DNA from: Brasilonema sp. CT11
Lineage (GTDB): Bacteria > Cyanobacteriota > Cyanobacteriia > Cyanobacteriales > Nostocaceae
Reading direction: 5' to 3'
Assembly: GCF_017982655.1 (NCBI RefSeq)
Contig: NZ_JABXYX010000008.1
Location: 59,348-123,347, forward strand
DNA length: 64,000 bases
Part shown: positions 8,062 to 17,887 of the stretch, piece after piece
Layout of the letters: every line of letters begins with the position of its first letter
How positions within the stretch are numbered: the stretch's first letter is position 1
Notes under the pieces: model-generated
The model's input: only the letters and a program-made list of their open reading frames with translations
The model's database searches: none
Told to the model about the DNA's origin: nothing
Translations under genes and position numbers: made by a program

Positions 8062-8331
8062 CAAGGTGGGAAGATGAGGTGATGGGGGAAAAGAAGAATT
8101 TCCCCTAACTCTCCTCCTCGCCCTTTGTTTTCCTCTGCTTACTCTGCGCCTGGTGCGGTTAGATAAAACAATTTGTCCGCAAGTTTAGCGAGTATTTTGG
8201 TTAAAAAGCTGTTCCAAAGCTGCTAATTCAGTTTGTGTTGCTGCATCAATTGGTGGTAAAGGTCGTTGCATGATTGAATAGAGCGATCGCTTCTGAAAAA
8301 TTACGACAACATTGTTATGCTGCTGGAAACG

Positions 8332-11300
8332 CTAATCATTTGGCAGCAACCAACCTTTTACAATTGCCTTTGCGACCTTAAGATACTTGTTCTCCAATAA
8401 AAATTCTTCAATTGCTGTTTCACTTCCTTGGGCAAGTGCTGAAATAACCCTCTGCTTGATTCCTGGATTAGTAGCAGCATTAACATAAGCCACCTGCTCA
8501 GCCTCAGTTGCAGTAGGATTTGTTAGCTCAAGTTGCTTTAGAAGTCGTTGAATTTCAGCAGCAGCTTCCGCAAGGGTTTGCTTTTGCTCAGACGTGTAAA
8601 TATTTTGGTTTGCTTGCTGTCGCGCATTATCGGTAACTTTATTGGCAAAGTTACCGATAATAGCTGCTCTAAAGTCATTGTTAAAAGTTTCTGACATAAT
8701 ATTTATGGTAAGTTTTGATGATGTGGGATCTAGGATAGTCACAATCTGAAGAATATCTTCTGGCTGAGGTGGTTGCCAAGTTTTACGACGAGCCAAAGCT
8801 TCTGCCTCTAATAGCCGCCAGTGTAATTCGCTTTCTAGTTCCGGCAGTTCACGGATGATTTTTCGCAGTGCATCACAAGCTTCTGGAGTTCCGCGCTGTT
8901 GAAGACGCTGCGGAATATAGTTTTTCCACATCCTGACACCATCAATTTCTCCTATTTGAGCTTGTATACCACTGAGTTCCTTCGCCTCGTGTTCACGCTC
9001 TTCAATCTCTGGGTATTGTTGGGCAAGAAAAATATACAAATCGGCTAAATATTCTTCTTTAAGCTGCTGTTCAATTTGACCTTTGGCAGCAGCTTTTAAA
9101 GCGATTGACTCTAATACTTCCCGTCCAAATTCGGGATTTTGCTGTATTACAGACCATACAGCTAACCAGGTAGGATTATCAGCATGAGTGACAAGCAAAC
9201 CGGCAGCTACAACTGCTTTAGCTCTTGCTTCCCCTGAGTAAATTACTGAAGGAGATATAAAAGAAACCGCGAAGATTCTAGCTTCATCTATTTCTTGACT
9301 GAACATATCTGCCAATAAGATTTCCAACATGCCAGCGTTCAACTCTTCATCTTTGACCTTGTTAAGTATTGGCTTTGCTAGAGGTTCATCCAATAAATTT
9401 TTAGTTAAACGATAAACATCATTGAAATCAAAACTATGAGGCTGATAATTGCGTTGAATCATCAAAACTATCAGTGTTTCTATAAACTCATTAGGAATAC
9501 TTTGATATGCTGTCCGTACTATTTCTCCACAGTGTTCATTATTTTCTTCTGTATCTCTGTCAGAAAAACTTATAGACTTAAAAATAATTGGTATCCACTT
9601 TACCCATATATTAGGATAAATAGTTGAAATGAAGTTTGGCTCTTGCTTCGATAAGAGATGAAGTGCCTGATAGCCAGCAAATGGAGGATGAGAAAAATTA
9701 TTTGTTCCAAGCCATGTTTGAGTTTTTGGCTCTCCAGCATCAAGATAAACTTTTGCTGTTTTGACAATCCTTACTTTTGTATCTGCTTCTGCTTCTTCCC
9801 ACCCAGGAAGTTTTGTTACATCTGGTTCAAAAACCTTATGGATATTGTAACGAGTGCTAGTTGGTCTAAGTGTCATTTCCCGACACACTTGCCACCATAG
9901 CTCAGGATGATCTGATTCAATCCGTTCTAAAGCTGCAACTACTCTCTGCTTTGGTGGTGGTTCCAGCAAAGGTTTTTGTTTACGAGGGTTTAACAAGTTT
10001 TGTGATTTTAGGTAGCTCACCTTTTCTTGTTCGGCTCTCGCAAATGCAAATTCTGCTTTCAAAGTAGAATTATGCTGACTAGCCGTAATAACAGCGCTCA
10101 CTTGGTCTGAATTCTTCCAATCCAGTTTCCAGCATATCAACTTGGCATAAATCTTTTGTACATGCTCAGATTTGGATGACCCCAAACTTTCAATCAGCCA
10201 CAAGAAATCTTGTTCCAAAGGGGTTAACGAAATATATTGACTATCTCCAGCTAACCACAGCGGCTCTTGCTCCGAATCTGGGAGGATTGAAATAATTGCT
10301 TGTATAAGTTGACGGCGCTTATAGTCGTCAACTTCTAACTGTTGTTTAAATGATAAATTTTCAGTTTTATTTGTGACCTCACTAATTTCGTCATAATTCT
10401 TCAGTCTTAAATAAGCGATTTTGGCGAATCCTTCAAGGATTTCTGGTTCTTCAAAATGCTCCCATGCCTTCAGCATTATGGTATCGGAAAGCTCACAAAA
10501 TGGATAATCAAGCTCATGTCTAGACGGTTGTTTATCAAGCCATTTGAGTGCCGCTGGCAAATCAGGTAACTTGAGACGCTGTGCAAATTCTTCCGCTATG
10601 AAGTCCTGATATACACCATTAATAATAGGTATAGCACCTCTTGATTTTGGTTGTGAGAGACTATCCAACAACTCCTGAACCGTCATATGTTTTGACCAAA
10701 CAGCCCGAAGACCATACCCTCTAAGATCGTCTTCCGGATCATCTCCAGCTTCGCCAAGTGCAAGAGGTTTCAACCGAGCTTTAGTTTGCTCATCTGCGTT
10801 TTCACAAATAGTAAATGCTGCGTCTACGCGAACCCAAAGATGTTGTTGAGGATCGAGAGCAACCGAAGCAAGGCTGTTCTGCACAGCTTCAACGCAACAG
10901 GCTCTTGCAATGTCAATTGCTACTCTCCGTGCATTTATATCTTTATCGGAATCTTCAATATAACTTTGAAGTTGCTCAGAAAGTTTTGGGTGATTCAGAT
11001 TTCTATACTCCCAAGTTCCACACTGATAAGAAAGCTTTCCTTCGTCGTGTAGTTTTAGCAGCGAATCAACCAAAGTAAATTTATCTGCCTCATCAGCCGT
11101 TGATATATCACTTTGAAGCAGTACATCTGGATCAGTTTTTACAATCTCCTGAAATACTTCAGGTATCATGCTTGAAAGCCAAGCTGTAGTTTCCTGTAAT
11201 TGAGGAACTACTCTGCAATCAGGATGAATAATCCATTTCAGAATTTGAGGTAAATTGACCTGATGTTGTTTCAAATACCATGCAGCCAAAAATTCAGCGT

Positions 11301-12390
11301 AGGTTTGATGTGCCCATCCCATCCGGTACAGTCCACGCGATGAAAACAAACCAGTATCCAGAACCTCTTCTATCCCTGCCTCAGTGACTTCAAACTCTCT
11401 TCCATTAGCACATTCATGTCCCCAGCACAGCTTTCGGCGCAACACATCTTCCTTTGGAACATCGCCCTGATTAATACCAGTCCAGACTGCAAAACGATTG
11501 GCAAAGACCGTCACGGCTGCAATCCGAGCCGCAATAATTAGACGCTGATCGATTTCTAGCTCGCCCTTAAGACCTGAAGCTTGACGATTTGGATTAATTT
11601 CTTCGCATAGAAGTCTACATCCGTCGAGATACAAATCACACAGGGTTTGATTTGGGAGGAATTGACCACTGTGGCGGTAAGTATTAAGCAGAAATTTAAG
11701 TGTGACTGGTTTAATAGCTAGGGGAACAACATTTTTTTTCCAAACTTCTTCCAAAAAATCTTCAGACTTGACTCCTTCACTTGCTGCGGCTAACGTCACA
11801 TCTGTACGGCGAAGAGGTGCTAATTCATATACTCCTACGCCATCTTTTCCCCAAATATGCTTCAGTTCTTCTTCAAGAGTGATCAACCTTGACCAAACAG
11901 CAGTTCGGCATGTGATACGAAGAAATAGGCGTTTTGCTTGCTCCTGATATTCTTGAAACTCATCAGCCAATAATGCTGCTAGATTATCTATCCGTAGCAA
12001 ACACTCATCAAGGCTATCCAAAAAAATATGCAGGCGGTGAGTACTTTCTACCCAAGCTTGAAATTTTGAGCTTTCAAATAATTTCTTAATCAGTCTATCT
12101 TCGCTTCCGCATGAAGGAAGATCCAAAGTAAGTTCATCATCACCCTTTGCTTTGATTGCACGGAAAATCTTTGCTTGCTCTGCCTTTATCGTCTTGGTTT
12201 TGCCAATTCCTGGTTCACCCAAAAGCACCAAACAAGGTAGATGAGAAATTTGCTCAAAACTCACCAGATCTGGATTATATTCTCTTGTCCATTTACTATC
12301 TGGGTCGTATAAATAACCACCATCGGCAAGGTTAATATGACCAGACCGAGGACACCAGAAACGCTTCCAACCGTAAACCTGCTCTGACAT
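8332..12390 (-). CDS. large NACHT/STAND-type NTPase with long helical C-terminus
   Basis: About 1352 residues are encoded. The N-terminus has an unusual Trp/Cys/Gly-rich stretch (GWKRFWCPRSGHINLADGGY), then the NTPase with Walker A GEPGIGKTKT and Walker B HIFLDSLDE of the NACHT type within the first 140 residues. The remaining 1000 or so residues are mostly helical with Ala/Glu/Leu-rich segments suggestive of HEAT-like or TPR-like repeats. The ATG at 12390 is preferred; a TTG eight codons upstream at 12414 extends the frame. No strong SD is visible. Such STAND proteins often act as sensors in programmed cell death or phage defence; that is inference. It is divergent from sbcD and no effector domain is recognisable. 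Confidence 0.8.
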   Translation of the reverse strand: MSEQVYGWKRFWCPRSGHINLADGGYLYDPDSKWTREYNPDLVSFEQISHLPCLVLLGEPGIGKTKTIKAEQAKIFRAIKAKGDDELTLDLPSCGSEDRLIKKLFESSKFQAWVESTHRLHIFLDSLDECLLRIDNLAALLADEFQEYQEQAKRLFLRITCRTAVWSRLITLEEELKHIWGKDGVGVYELAPLRRTDVTLAAASEGVKSEDFLEEVWKKNVVPLAIKPVTLKFLLNTYRHSGQFLPNQTLCDLYLDGCRLLCEEINPNRQASGLKGELEIDQRLIIAARIAAVTVFANRFAVWTGINQGDVPKEDVLRRKLCWGHECANGREFEVTEAGIEEVLDTGLFSSRGLYRMGWAHQTYAEFLAAWYLKQHQVNLPQILKWIIHPDCRVVPQLQETTAWLSSMIPEVFQEIVKTDPDVLLQSDISTADEADKFTLVDSLLKLHDEGKLSYQCGTWEYRNLNHPKLSEQLQSYIEDSDKDINARRVAIDIARACCVEAVQNSLASVALDPQQHLWVRVDAAFTICENADEQTKARLKPLALGEAGDDPEDDLRGYGLRAVWSKHMTVQELLDSLSQPKSRGAIPIINGVYQDFIAEEFAQRLKLPDLPAALKWLDKQPSRHELDYPFCELSDTIMLKAWEHFEEPEILEGFAKIAYLRLKNYDEISEVTNKTENLSFKQQLEVDDYKRRQLIQAIISILPDSEQEPLWLAGDSQYISLTPLEQDFLWLIESLGSSKSEHVQKIYAKLICWKLDWKNSDQVSAVITASQHNSTLKAEFAFARAEQEKVSYLKSQNLLNPRKQKPLLEPPPKQRVVAALERIESDHPELWWQVCREMTLRPTSTRYNIHKVFEPDVTKLPGWEEAEADTKVRIVKTAKVYLDAGEPKTQTWLGTNNFSHPPFAGYQALHLLSKQEPNFISTIYPNIWVKWIPIIFKSISFSDRDTEENNEHCGEIVRTAYQSIPNEFIETLIVLMIQRNYQPHSFDFNDVYRLTKNLLDEPLAKPILNKVKDEELNAGMLEILLADMFSQEIDEARIFAVSFISPSVIYSGEARAKAVVAAGLLVTHADNPTWLAVWSVIQQNPEFGREVLESIALKAAAKGQIEQQLKEEYLADLYIFLAQQYPEIEEREHEAKELSGIQAQIGEIDGVRMWKNYIPQRLQQRGTPEACDALRKIIRELPELESELHWRLLEAEALARRKTWQPPQPEDILQIVTILDPTSSKLTINIMSETFNNDFRAAIIGNFANKVTDNARQQANQNIYTSEQKQTLAEAAAEIQRLLKQLELTNPTATEAEQVAYVNAATNPGIKQRVISALAQGSETAIEEFLLENKYLKVAKAIVKGWLLPND

Positions 12391-12568
12391 TTGAGTAATT
12401 CGTAGAGCAAACAAAAACTTACATGTTTAAAGATAACATGACCAATGGCACGCTCGATAAGCTAAAGTCTCTAAGTATAGTCTATTGAAATGCAGACTGC
12501 TGTAAGCGATAGTATGATTAGCTTGGCAATTTAACGTCAGATAGTCAGGTAAAACTTGAGAGAAATGT

Positions 12569-13822
12569 ATGATTAAAATCCTCCACCTATCCGATATCCA
12601 CATGGGAAGCGGATTCTCCCACGGACGAATTCATCCTGAAACAGGATTGAATACACGCTTAGAGGATTTTGTCAATACTCTATCTCGATGTATTGACCGA
12701 GCCTTGGCAGAACCAGTAGATTTGGTTTTATTTGGCGGTGATGCTTTCCCCGATGCGACACCGCCGCCGTATGTACAAGAAGCGTTTGCTGGTCAGTTTC
12801 GCCGCCTTGTCGATGCAAATATCCCTACAGTCCTGTTAGTAGGAAACCACGATCAACACACCCAAGGACAGGGTGGAGCCAGTCTATGTATTTACCGTGC
12901 TTTAGGAGTTCCGGGAGTTGTTGTAGGTGATACCTTAACCACTCATCGCATCCAAACCCGCAATGGAAGCGTGCAGATTATCACCCTTCCTTGGCTAACC
13001 CGTTCCACGCTGATGACTCGCCAGGAAACAGAAGGTTTTTCTTTGGCGGAAGTCAACCAACTGCTGACTGAACGTCTGCGGGTTGTTCTAGAAGGAGAAA
13101 CTCGCCGCCTTGACCCCAATGTGCCAACTGTTCTTTTGGGTCATTTGATGATGGATAATGCAAATTTGGGAGCGGAGCGTTTTCTCGCAGTTGGTAAAGG
13201 CTTTACACTTCCCTTATCTTTACTGACGCGACCTTGCTTTGACTACGTAGGCTTAGGACACGTCCATCGCCATCAAAACCTGAATAAATCTAATAACCCT
13301 CCCGTGATTTATCCAGGGAGTATTGAGCGGGTGGACTTCAGCGAAGAGAAAGAGGACAAAGGCTACGTCATGGTAGAACTGGAGAAAGGTCGTGTTCAGT
13401 GGGAATTTTGTCCTTTACCAGTGCGAACTTTCCATACAATTGAGGTAGATGTTTCTAAAACTGAAGATCCGCAGGCGGCGATCATGAAAGCTTTAGCGAA
13501 GCGTGATATCCAAGATGCTGTTGTGCGGCTCATTTACAAACTTCGCTCTGAGCAATTAGATTTAATTGATAGCGCCTCGCTGCATACTGCTTTAACTCCA
13601 GCGCATACCTACACCATTCAACCAGAATTGGTTAGTCAGTTAGCTCGACCCCGTGTTCCAGAATTAAGCGCGAGTAATAGCATCGACCCGATAGAAGCGC
13701 TAAGAACTTACTTGGACAACCGCGAAGACCTCAAGGACATAGCAGCATCAATGCTGGAAGCAGCACACAACTTGCTAGCAGATGATATGGAAGTTTGGCT
13801 AGAATCAGCTACTCAGGAATAA
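12569..13822 (+). CDS. sbcD: SbcD-like DNA repair exonuclease (calcineurin-like phosphoesterase)
   Basis: The 417-residue protein starts MIKILHLSDIHMG and has the metallophosphoesterase motifs LSDIH, GGDAFPD, VGNHDQH, LLGHLMM and GLGHVHRH in order, typical of the nuclease subunit of SbcCD/Mre11-Rad50. The C-terminal capping region is present. GAGAG lies before the ATG. No sbcC gene is next to it, which is common in cyanobacteria. It is divergent from the NACHT gene across a 178-bp spacer. Confidence 0.88.
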   Translation: MIKILHLSDIHMGSGFSHGRIHPETGLNTRLEDFVNTLSRCIDRALAEPVDLVLFGGDAFPDATPPPYVQEAFAGQFRRLVDANIPTVLLVGNHDQHTQGQGGASLCIYRALGVPGVVVGDTLTTHRIQTRNGSVQIITLPWLTRSTLMTRQETEGFSLAEVNQLLTERLRVVLEGETRRLDPNVPTVLLGHLMMDNANLGAERFLAVGKGFTLPLSLLTRPCFDYVGLGHVHRHQNLNKSNNPPVIYPGSIERVDFSEEKEDKGYVMVELEKGRVQWEFCPLPVRTFHTIEVDVSKTEDPQAAIMKALAKRDIQDAVVRLIYKLRSEQLDLIDSASLHTALTPAHTYTIQPELVSQLARPRVPELSASNSIDPIEALRTYLDNREDLKDIAASMLEAAHNLLADDMEVWLESATQE

Positions 13823-13994
13823 AAGTATTTAGATTAACTAATTTTTTCTAAGTATAAATGTTTAGCTACCTCAACTGTAAAATTTAAGGTCAATTGCTGA
13901 TTAATCTGGGAAAATTGCAATATTCTGAACTTTGTGGTTAATTTTTATTTCCACAAAGTGATGATAAAAAATATAGTAGCCAGGTGGACTTTCT

Positions 13995-15830
13995 ATGTCC
14001 CTCTATCCACAGATTAAACAATTTTTACTTGGTAAAACGTTACCAACAAGTGCTCACGCTGAAGAGCGATTGAGTAATGCTGCTGCTCTAGCAGTGCTTT
14101 CATCGGATGCTCTCTCTTCGGTCGCTTACGCTACAGAAGAGATTCTGCTGGTTTTAGTCGCAGCGGGGAGTAACGCTCTTGGTTTGTCTTTGCCTATTGC
14201 TATAGCAATCATGGTTCTACTAGCAATAGTTGTGCTTTCTTATCGACAAACCATTCGAGCTTATCCCAATGGCGGTGGCTCTTACATTGTTGCCAGAGAA
14301 AACCTTGGTATCTACCCAGGACTGGTGGCAGGGGGTTCGCTGATGATTGACTATATTTTGACAGTCACTGTCAGTATATCTGCGGGAACAGCAGCTCTGA
14401 CTTCCGCGTTTCGATTCTTGGAACCCTTCACAGTTAGCCTTTGCTTGATTTTTATTTTCCTATTGACGCTGGCAAATCTTCGAGGTGTAAAGGAATCAGG
14501 TAAGATATTTATGATTCCTACTTATGCCTTTATTGTCAGTATTTTTGTGTTGATTGGCCTTGGGTTATTTCAACAAGCGACTGGGCGAGTTCCGACACAA
14601 TACCCAAATCTTCCTGTCAAAGAAGGACTCAGTTTGTTTTTTATTCTGAGGGCTTTTTCTGCTGGATGTACGGCGCTAACCGGAGTTGAAGCAATATCCG
14701 ATGGGGTTTTGGCTTTTAAGGAACCAGAGTGGAAAAACGCTCGCCTCACACTATTCTACTTGGGGGGTATTCTGGGGCTTATGTTCGTGGGAATTACCTA
14801 CCTATCGAACGTATATCATCTTGTTCCGGAAGAGGGACAAACAGTGGTTTCTCAGTTGGGTAGGCAAATTTTAGGTAACGGACCACTTTACTTTTTTGTC
14901 CAAGTTGTCACCCTGTTAGTCCTACTTTTAGCTGCAAATACCAGCTATGCAGATTTTCCCAGACTTTGTTACTTTTTGGCACGAGATGGATTTTTACCGC
15001 GACAATTGTCACTGTTGGGCGATCGCCTAGTCTACTCCAATGGCATCATTCTCCTCAGTGTCTGTGCGGCTATCTTGGTAGTCATCTTTAAAGGAAATGT
15101 CAATGCTATTATTCCCCTGTATGCAGTAGGCGTATTTACTTCCTTTACTTTATCTCAAGCTGGGATGGTACGCCGTTGGTTCCGTGAACGTACACCAGGT
15201 TGGCAAGCTAGTGCTTTGATGAATGGTATAGGAGCCATTGCTACAGCTGTGGTTCTAGGGGTGATCATATCAACAAAGTTTTTAGGGGGAGCTTGGTTAG
15301 TAGTGGTAGCAATTCCTGTGCTTGTTAGCATATTTTTAGCTATTCGCCGTCACTATCAATACGTAACAGAACGTCTTAGTATTCAGGGATTACCCCCTAG
15401 AGGTTATATTCCCAGACCAAAACCAGAAGTTGTCACCCACCCTGCTGTGGTTGTGGTAGGACAACTGAATCGAGGAACAGTAGAGGCTTTGGACTACGCA
15501 CGCACGATTGCTGATGAAATTGTTGCAATTCACGTAGATCTTGGTTCTGCAGGGGGAGATAAACTGCAAGAAGAATGGCGACAATTGGAGGCAGACATTC
15601 CTTTGGTCATTATCGAATCACCCTACCGTTCTGTGATATCTCCTATTGTCGAATTTGTTGGTGAGTTTGAAGAGCGTTATCACGACACTTACACAACGGT
15701 AATTATTCCTGCTTTTGTGACTCGTAATTGGTGGGAAGGTCTTTTGCATAATCAAACAACTTTGTTTTTGAAAAATGCTTTACGTGCTCAAAAGAGTCGA
15801 GTTATCACAACTGTGAGGCATTACTTGTAA
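13995..15830 (+). CDS. APC-superfamily permease, KimA-like (probable potassium importer)
   Basis: The 611-residue protein has about 12 hydrophobic helices over residues 30-460, beginning with the family-typical stretch LSSDALSSVAYATEEIL, and a cytosolic domain of about 150 residues that starts near HPAVVVVGQLNRG. Length and architecture match KimA-type K+/H+ symporters rather than short amino-acid permeases. AGGTGG precedes the ATG. In Bacillus KimA is controlled by c-di-AMP; no such riboswitch is evident in the 172-bp leader. Substrate is inferred from family resemblance only. Confidence 0.75.
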   Translation: MSLYPQIKQFLLGKTLPTSAHAEERLSNAAALAVLSSDALSSVAYATEEILLVLVAAGSNALGLSLPIAIAIMVLLAIVVLSYRQTIRAYPNGGGSYIVARENLGIYPGLVAGGSLMIDYILTVTVSISAGTAALTSAFRFLEPFTVSLCLIFIFLLTLANLRGVKESGKIFMIPTYAFIVSIFVLIGLGLFQQATGRVPTQYPNLPVKEGLSLFFILRAFSAGCTALTGVEAISDGVLAFKEPEWKNARLTLFYLGGILGLMFVGITYLSNVYHLVPEEGQTVVSQLGRQILGNGPLYFFVQVVTLLVLLLAANTSYADFPRLCYFLARDGFLPRQLSLLGDRLVYSNGIILLSVCAAILVVIFKGNVNAIIPLYAVGVFTSFTLSQAGMVRRWFRERTPGWQASALMNGIGAIATAVVLGVIISTKFLGGAWLVVVAIPVLVSIFLAIRRHYQYVTERLSIQGLPPRGYIPRPKPEVVTHPAVVVVGQLNRGTVEALDYARTIADEIVAIHVDLGSAGGDKLQEEWRQLEADIPLVIIESPYRSVISPIVEFVGEFEERYHDTYTTVIIPAFVTRNWWEGLLHNQTTLFLKNALRAQKSRVITTVRHYL

Positions 15831-16570
15831 TACTTGGTAACTCATCCCACGGCTACAAAAACATCCAGATCGCCGCCTACGGCGCGGCACTTGAACGTTT
15901 TTATCGAAAGCCGTGGGATTGGACTAGTTCCTAAGAGGAACCGCTACGCTGCGTCCCGCTGCGAATCGCGAGTCATTAATCCTTAGAGGTTTCTGCTACC
16001 ATCGCCTCAAAATAGATCTGAACTTCTGGGTTTTCTTCAAATAACGCTTTCGTCCTATCGCCCGTTTAATAGAAGTAAACAAAGGGGGGTTAGGAGACAT
16101 ATCGCCGCCACGGGCAATCAGCCAGTATGCGATACGCACAAGCTAAAGCCTGAGCGCAAAGCGCACGCTGCGCTCAGGCTTATCGCCTTAACCGAGTTAG
16201 GGTGAACTCGGTCGGTCTTACCCTTGAAATCCACAACACCCTTCGGGGAGAACCTTCGGTTCCGCTGCGCTAACGCCAGTCGCCTAGGTCGGGAAACCCT
16301 CTCCGAAGTTGCCACAACGCGGGGAACCCGCGCAAGGCACTTCTCTCTGCAGCGCTGGTCTCACCAGATGCATCAAAATGCCCCACATTGAGGGTGCTAA
16401 TCTCGTGCACCGATGCTTTCTTTGCTGCACGTTGCATCAGCGCAAAGAAAGCCCATCTTTCTGAAATTTAAAGATTTAATGAGACTTACTTTCATTAATT
16501 TTGATTTTAGTGTAAGCTTTTTTCTACAGTTGTTAAAGAAAATTCTCAACAAACTTCAGACAGGCGTAAA
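15831..16570. other. 740-bp repeat-rich spacer
   Basis: It contains a short gene fragment (15976-16064, minus), a gcgatacgc...cttatcgcc palindrome with an inner agcctgagcgcaaagcgc hairpin at about 16129-16190, the dispersed repeat cagtcgcctaggtcgggaaa near 16275-16295 with its partner agcgctggtctcaccag near 16352-16370, and a hairpin built on gctttctttg at about 16405-16452. No complete gene is recognised. Confidence 0.6.
15976..16064 (-). pseudogene. C-terminal fragment of an unknown protein
   Basis: The minus strand reads GDRTKALFEENPEVQIYFEA and then MVAETSKD before a TAA. The sequence looks protein-like, but an in-frame stop lies just upstream and no start is present. It appears to be the 3' remnant of a degraded gene whose 5' part was replaced by repeats. 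Family not recognised. Confidence 0.3.
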
Positions 16571-16777
16571 ATGACAACTTCTACACATCCGTTGTCGGTG
16601 CAGCAAGATTTGACCAACTCACCTTGGTGGGCTGGTAACTTTCGTCTCACCAATCTATTAGGTAAATTACTGGGCGCTGATGTTGCCCATGCTGGATTGA
16701 TTTTGTTATGGGCTGGGGAAATAACGCTGTTTGAGGTGTCCCGCTTCAATCCTCATCAGCCAATGTATGAGCAATAG
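16571..16777 (+). pseudogene. truncated CP43/IsiA-family chlorophyll-binding protein (N-terminal fragment)
   Basis: The 68-residue product contains [32 protein letters not shown] and the ending NPHQPMYEQ. This is the N-terminus and first membrane helix of the CP43/IsiA/Pcb antenna family. Intact members have about 340-460 residues and six helices, so everything after helix 1 is missing. A TAG follows the YEQ, and there is no remnant of later helices before the next gene 92 bp downstream. The break looks clean, as from a deletion. A hydrolase gene next to isiA is known in other cyanobacteria and is retained here. It might instead be a functional one-helix protein, but that is less likely. Confidence 0.65.
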
Positions 16778-16869
16778 CTCACAGTTAACTGCTAACTTCT
16801 TTTATTACTGTTAGCGATTCATAAGCTTGACGAGAAATTGACAACTCTAATTACTTACAGGATAAATCA

Positions 16870-17601
16870 ATGTCTAAACAACCAGAAGCCATTTGGTTGA
16901 ACACAAGCCCTAGTTTGTTATGCTTTGCTCAACCATTGTTGCGTGAACTGTCACGTTCTGTAACTATTGCCCAGTGGGAATATACACAAACTAAGGATGA
17001 ACCTAGTTCCTTAGATGTTGCAATACTGCTGCTGGATGAATATCTTCAATCAATCAAGCAACCTGTGCATCTGATTGGTCACAGCACGGGAGGATTACTC
17101 GGGCTACTATATACACGTCGGTATCCAGAAAAAGTTAAATCTTTAACCCTATTAGCTGTGGGTGCTGATGCAGCAGTTGACTGGCAAGCTCATTACTATA
17201 GCCATCGCCCATCCTTGACTCGGGAAAAAATTCTCAATGCAATGGTATATAACTTATTTGGCTATCAGACTGAGCACGCTGTCAAGCGTCTAGAGAAGAT
17301 TTTAGAACAAGACTTAGATTGCTCGCTCTCACCTCACTCCCTGTTTAAACGACAAAGCGTGGTTCCCTGTCCAGTCCCTGCGCCTTTAATGGTTTGTGGT
17401 AGCACTAACGATATCATTGTAGAACCCGACGCCCTGCAAGGATGGCGACCGTTTTTGATGGAGGGCGATCGCTATTGGGAATGTCAAAAAGGACGGCATT
17501 TCTTTCACTTCTTCCAGCCGACTCTTGTAGCAGAACAGATTCTCGACTTCTGGCAATCTCTATACCAAATCTCTAAAAAACCACTACAGATCAGAAAATA
17601 A
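16870..17601 (+). CDS. alpha/beta hydrolase (isiA-linked, IsiC-like)
   Basis: The 243-residue protein has the alpha/beta hydrolase nucleophile elbow GHSTGG (in LIGHSTGGLLG), a later Asp in the NDIIVEPD stretch and a terminal His in KGRHFFHFF, which make up a plausible Ser-Asp-His triad. AGGA lies before the ATG. It follows the truncated CP43/IsiA-like fragment; an alpha/beta hydrolase accompanies isiA in some cyanobacterial iron-stress operons, so it may be IsiC-like. Substrate unknown. A hairpin candidate terminator lies 84 bp downstream. Confidence 0.75.
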   Translation: MSKQPEAIWLNTSPSLLCFAQPLLRELSRSVTIAQWEYTQTKDEPSSLDVAILLLDEYLQSIKQPVHLIGHSTGGLLGLLYTRRYPEKVKSLTLLAVGADAAVDWQAHYYSHRPSLTREKILNAMVYNLFGYQTEHAVKRLEKILEQDLDCSLSPHSLFKRQSVVPCPVPAPLMVCGSTNDIIVEPDALQGWRPFLMEGDRYWECQKGRHFFHFFQPTLVAEQILDFWQSLYQISKKPLQIRK

Positions 17602-17684
17602 CTCTAGGGGTGTCCATAAAGACGCTCACATTGCACCAAAGTTATCCCGTAGCCAAGCGATCCGCAGTTTGCGCGATTGGGCAA

Positions 17685-17718
17685 AACCCTAAGTTCAGCA
17701 GCAAGGGAACTTAGGGTT
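17685..17718 (+). terminator. candidate intrinsic terminator after the hydrolase gene
   Basis: The 12-bp perfect stem AACCCTAAGTTC / GAACTTAGGGTT has a 10-nt loop and is followed by GTTTATT. The T-tract is weak, so termination strength is uncertain. Confidence 0.5.
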
Positions 17719-17887
17719 GTTTATTAAGAATTGTCTCTTTTTTTGTATTGAAAAATACACTTCTTGCCGCCATTTACAGAAATATTTTTAATTTCTCATA
17801 TTTATTAAAATGAGCAGTTTCTGCAAAGCTTGTAATTTAAGGTAGGAAATATTCATAGTTGGTGAAAATTTCAGTCGGACATAGTGT

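Noticed and set aside
8185..8271. 28-codon minus-strand frame starting MQRPLPPIDAATQTELAALE
   Set aside because: It looks somewhat protein-like and could be an antitoxin or gene remnant, but it is too short and has no recognisable family or SD.
16118..16315. 65-residue frame in the spacer before the CP43-like fragment
   Set aside because: It is read through palindromic repeats and has repeat-type residues throughout.
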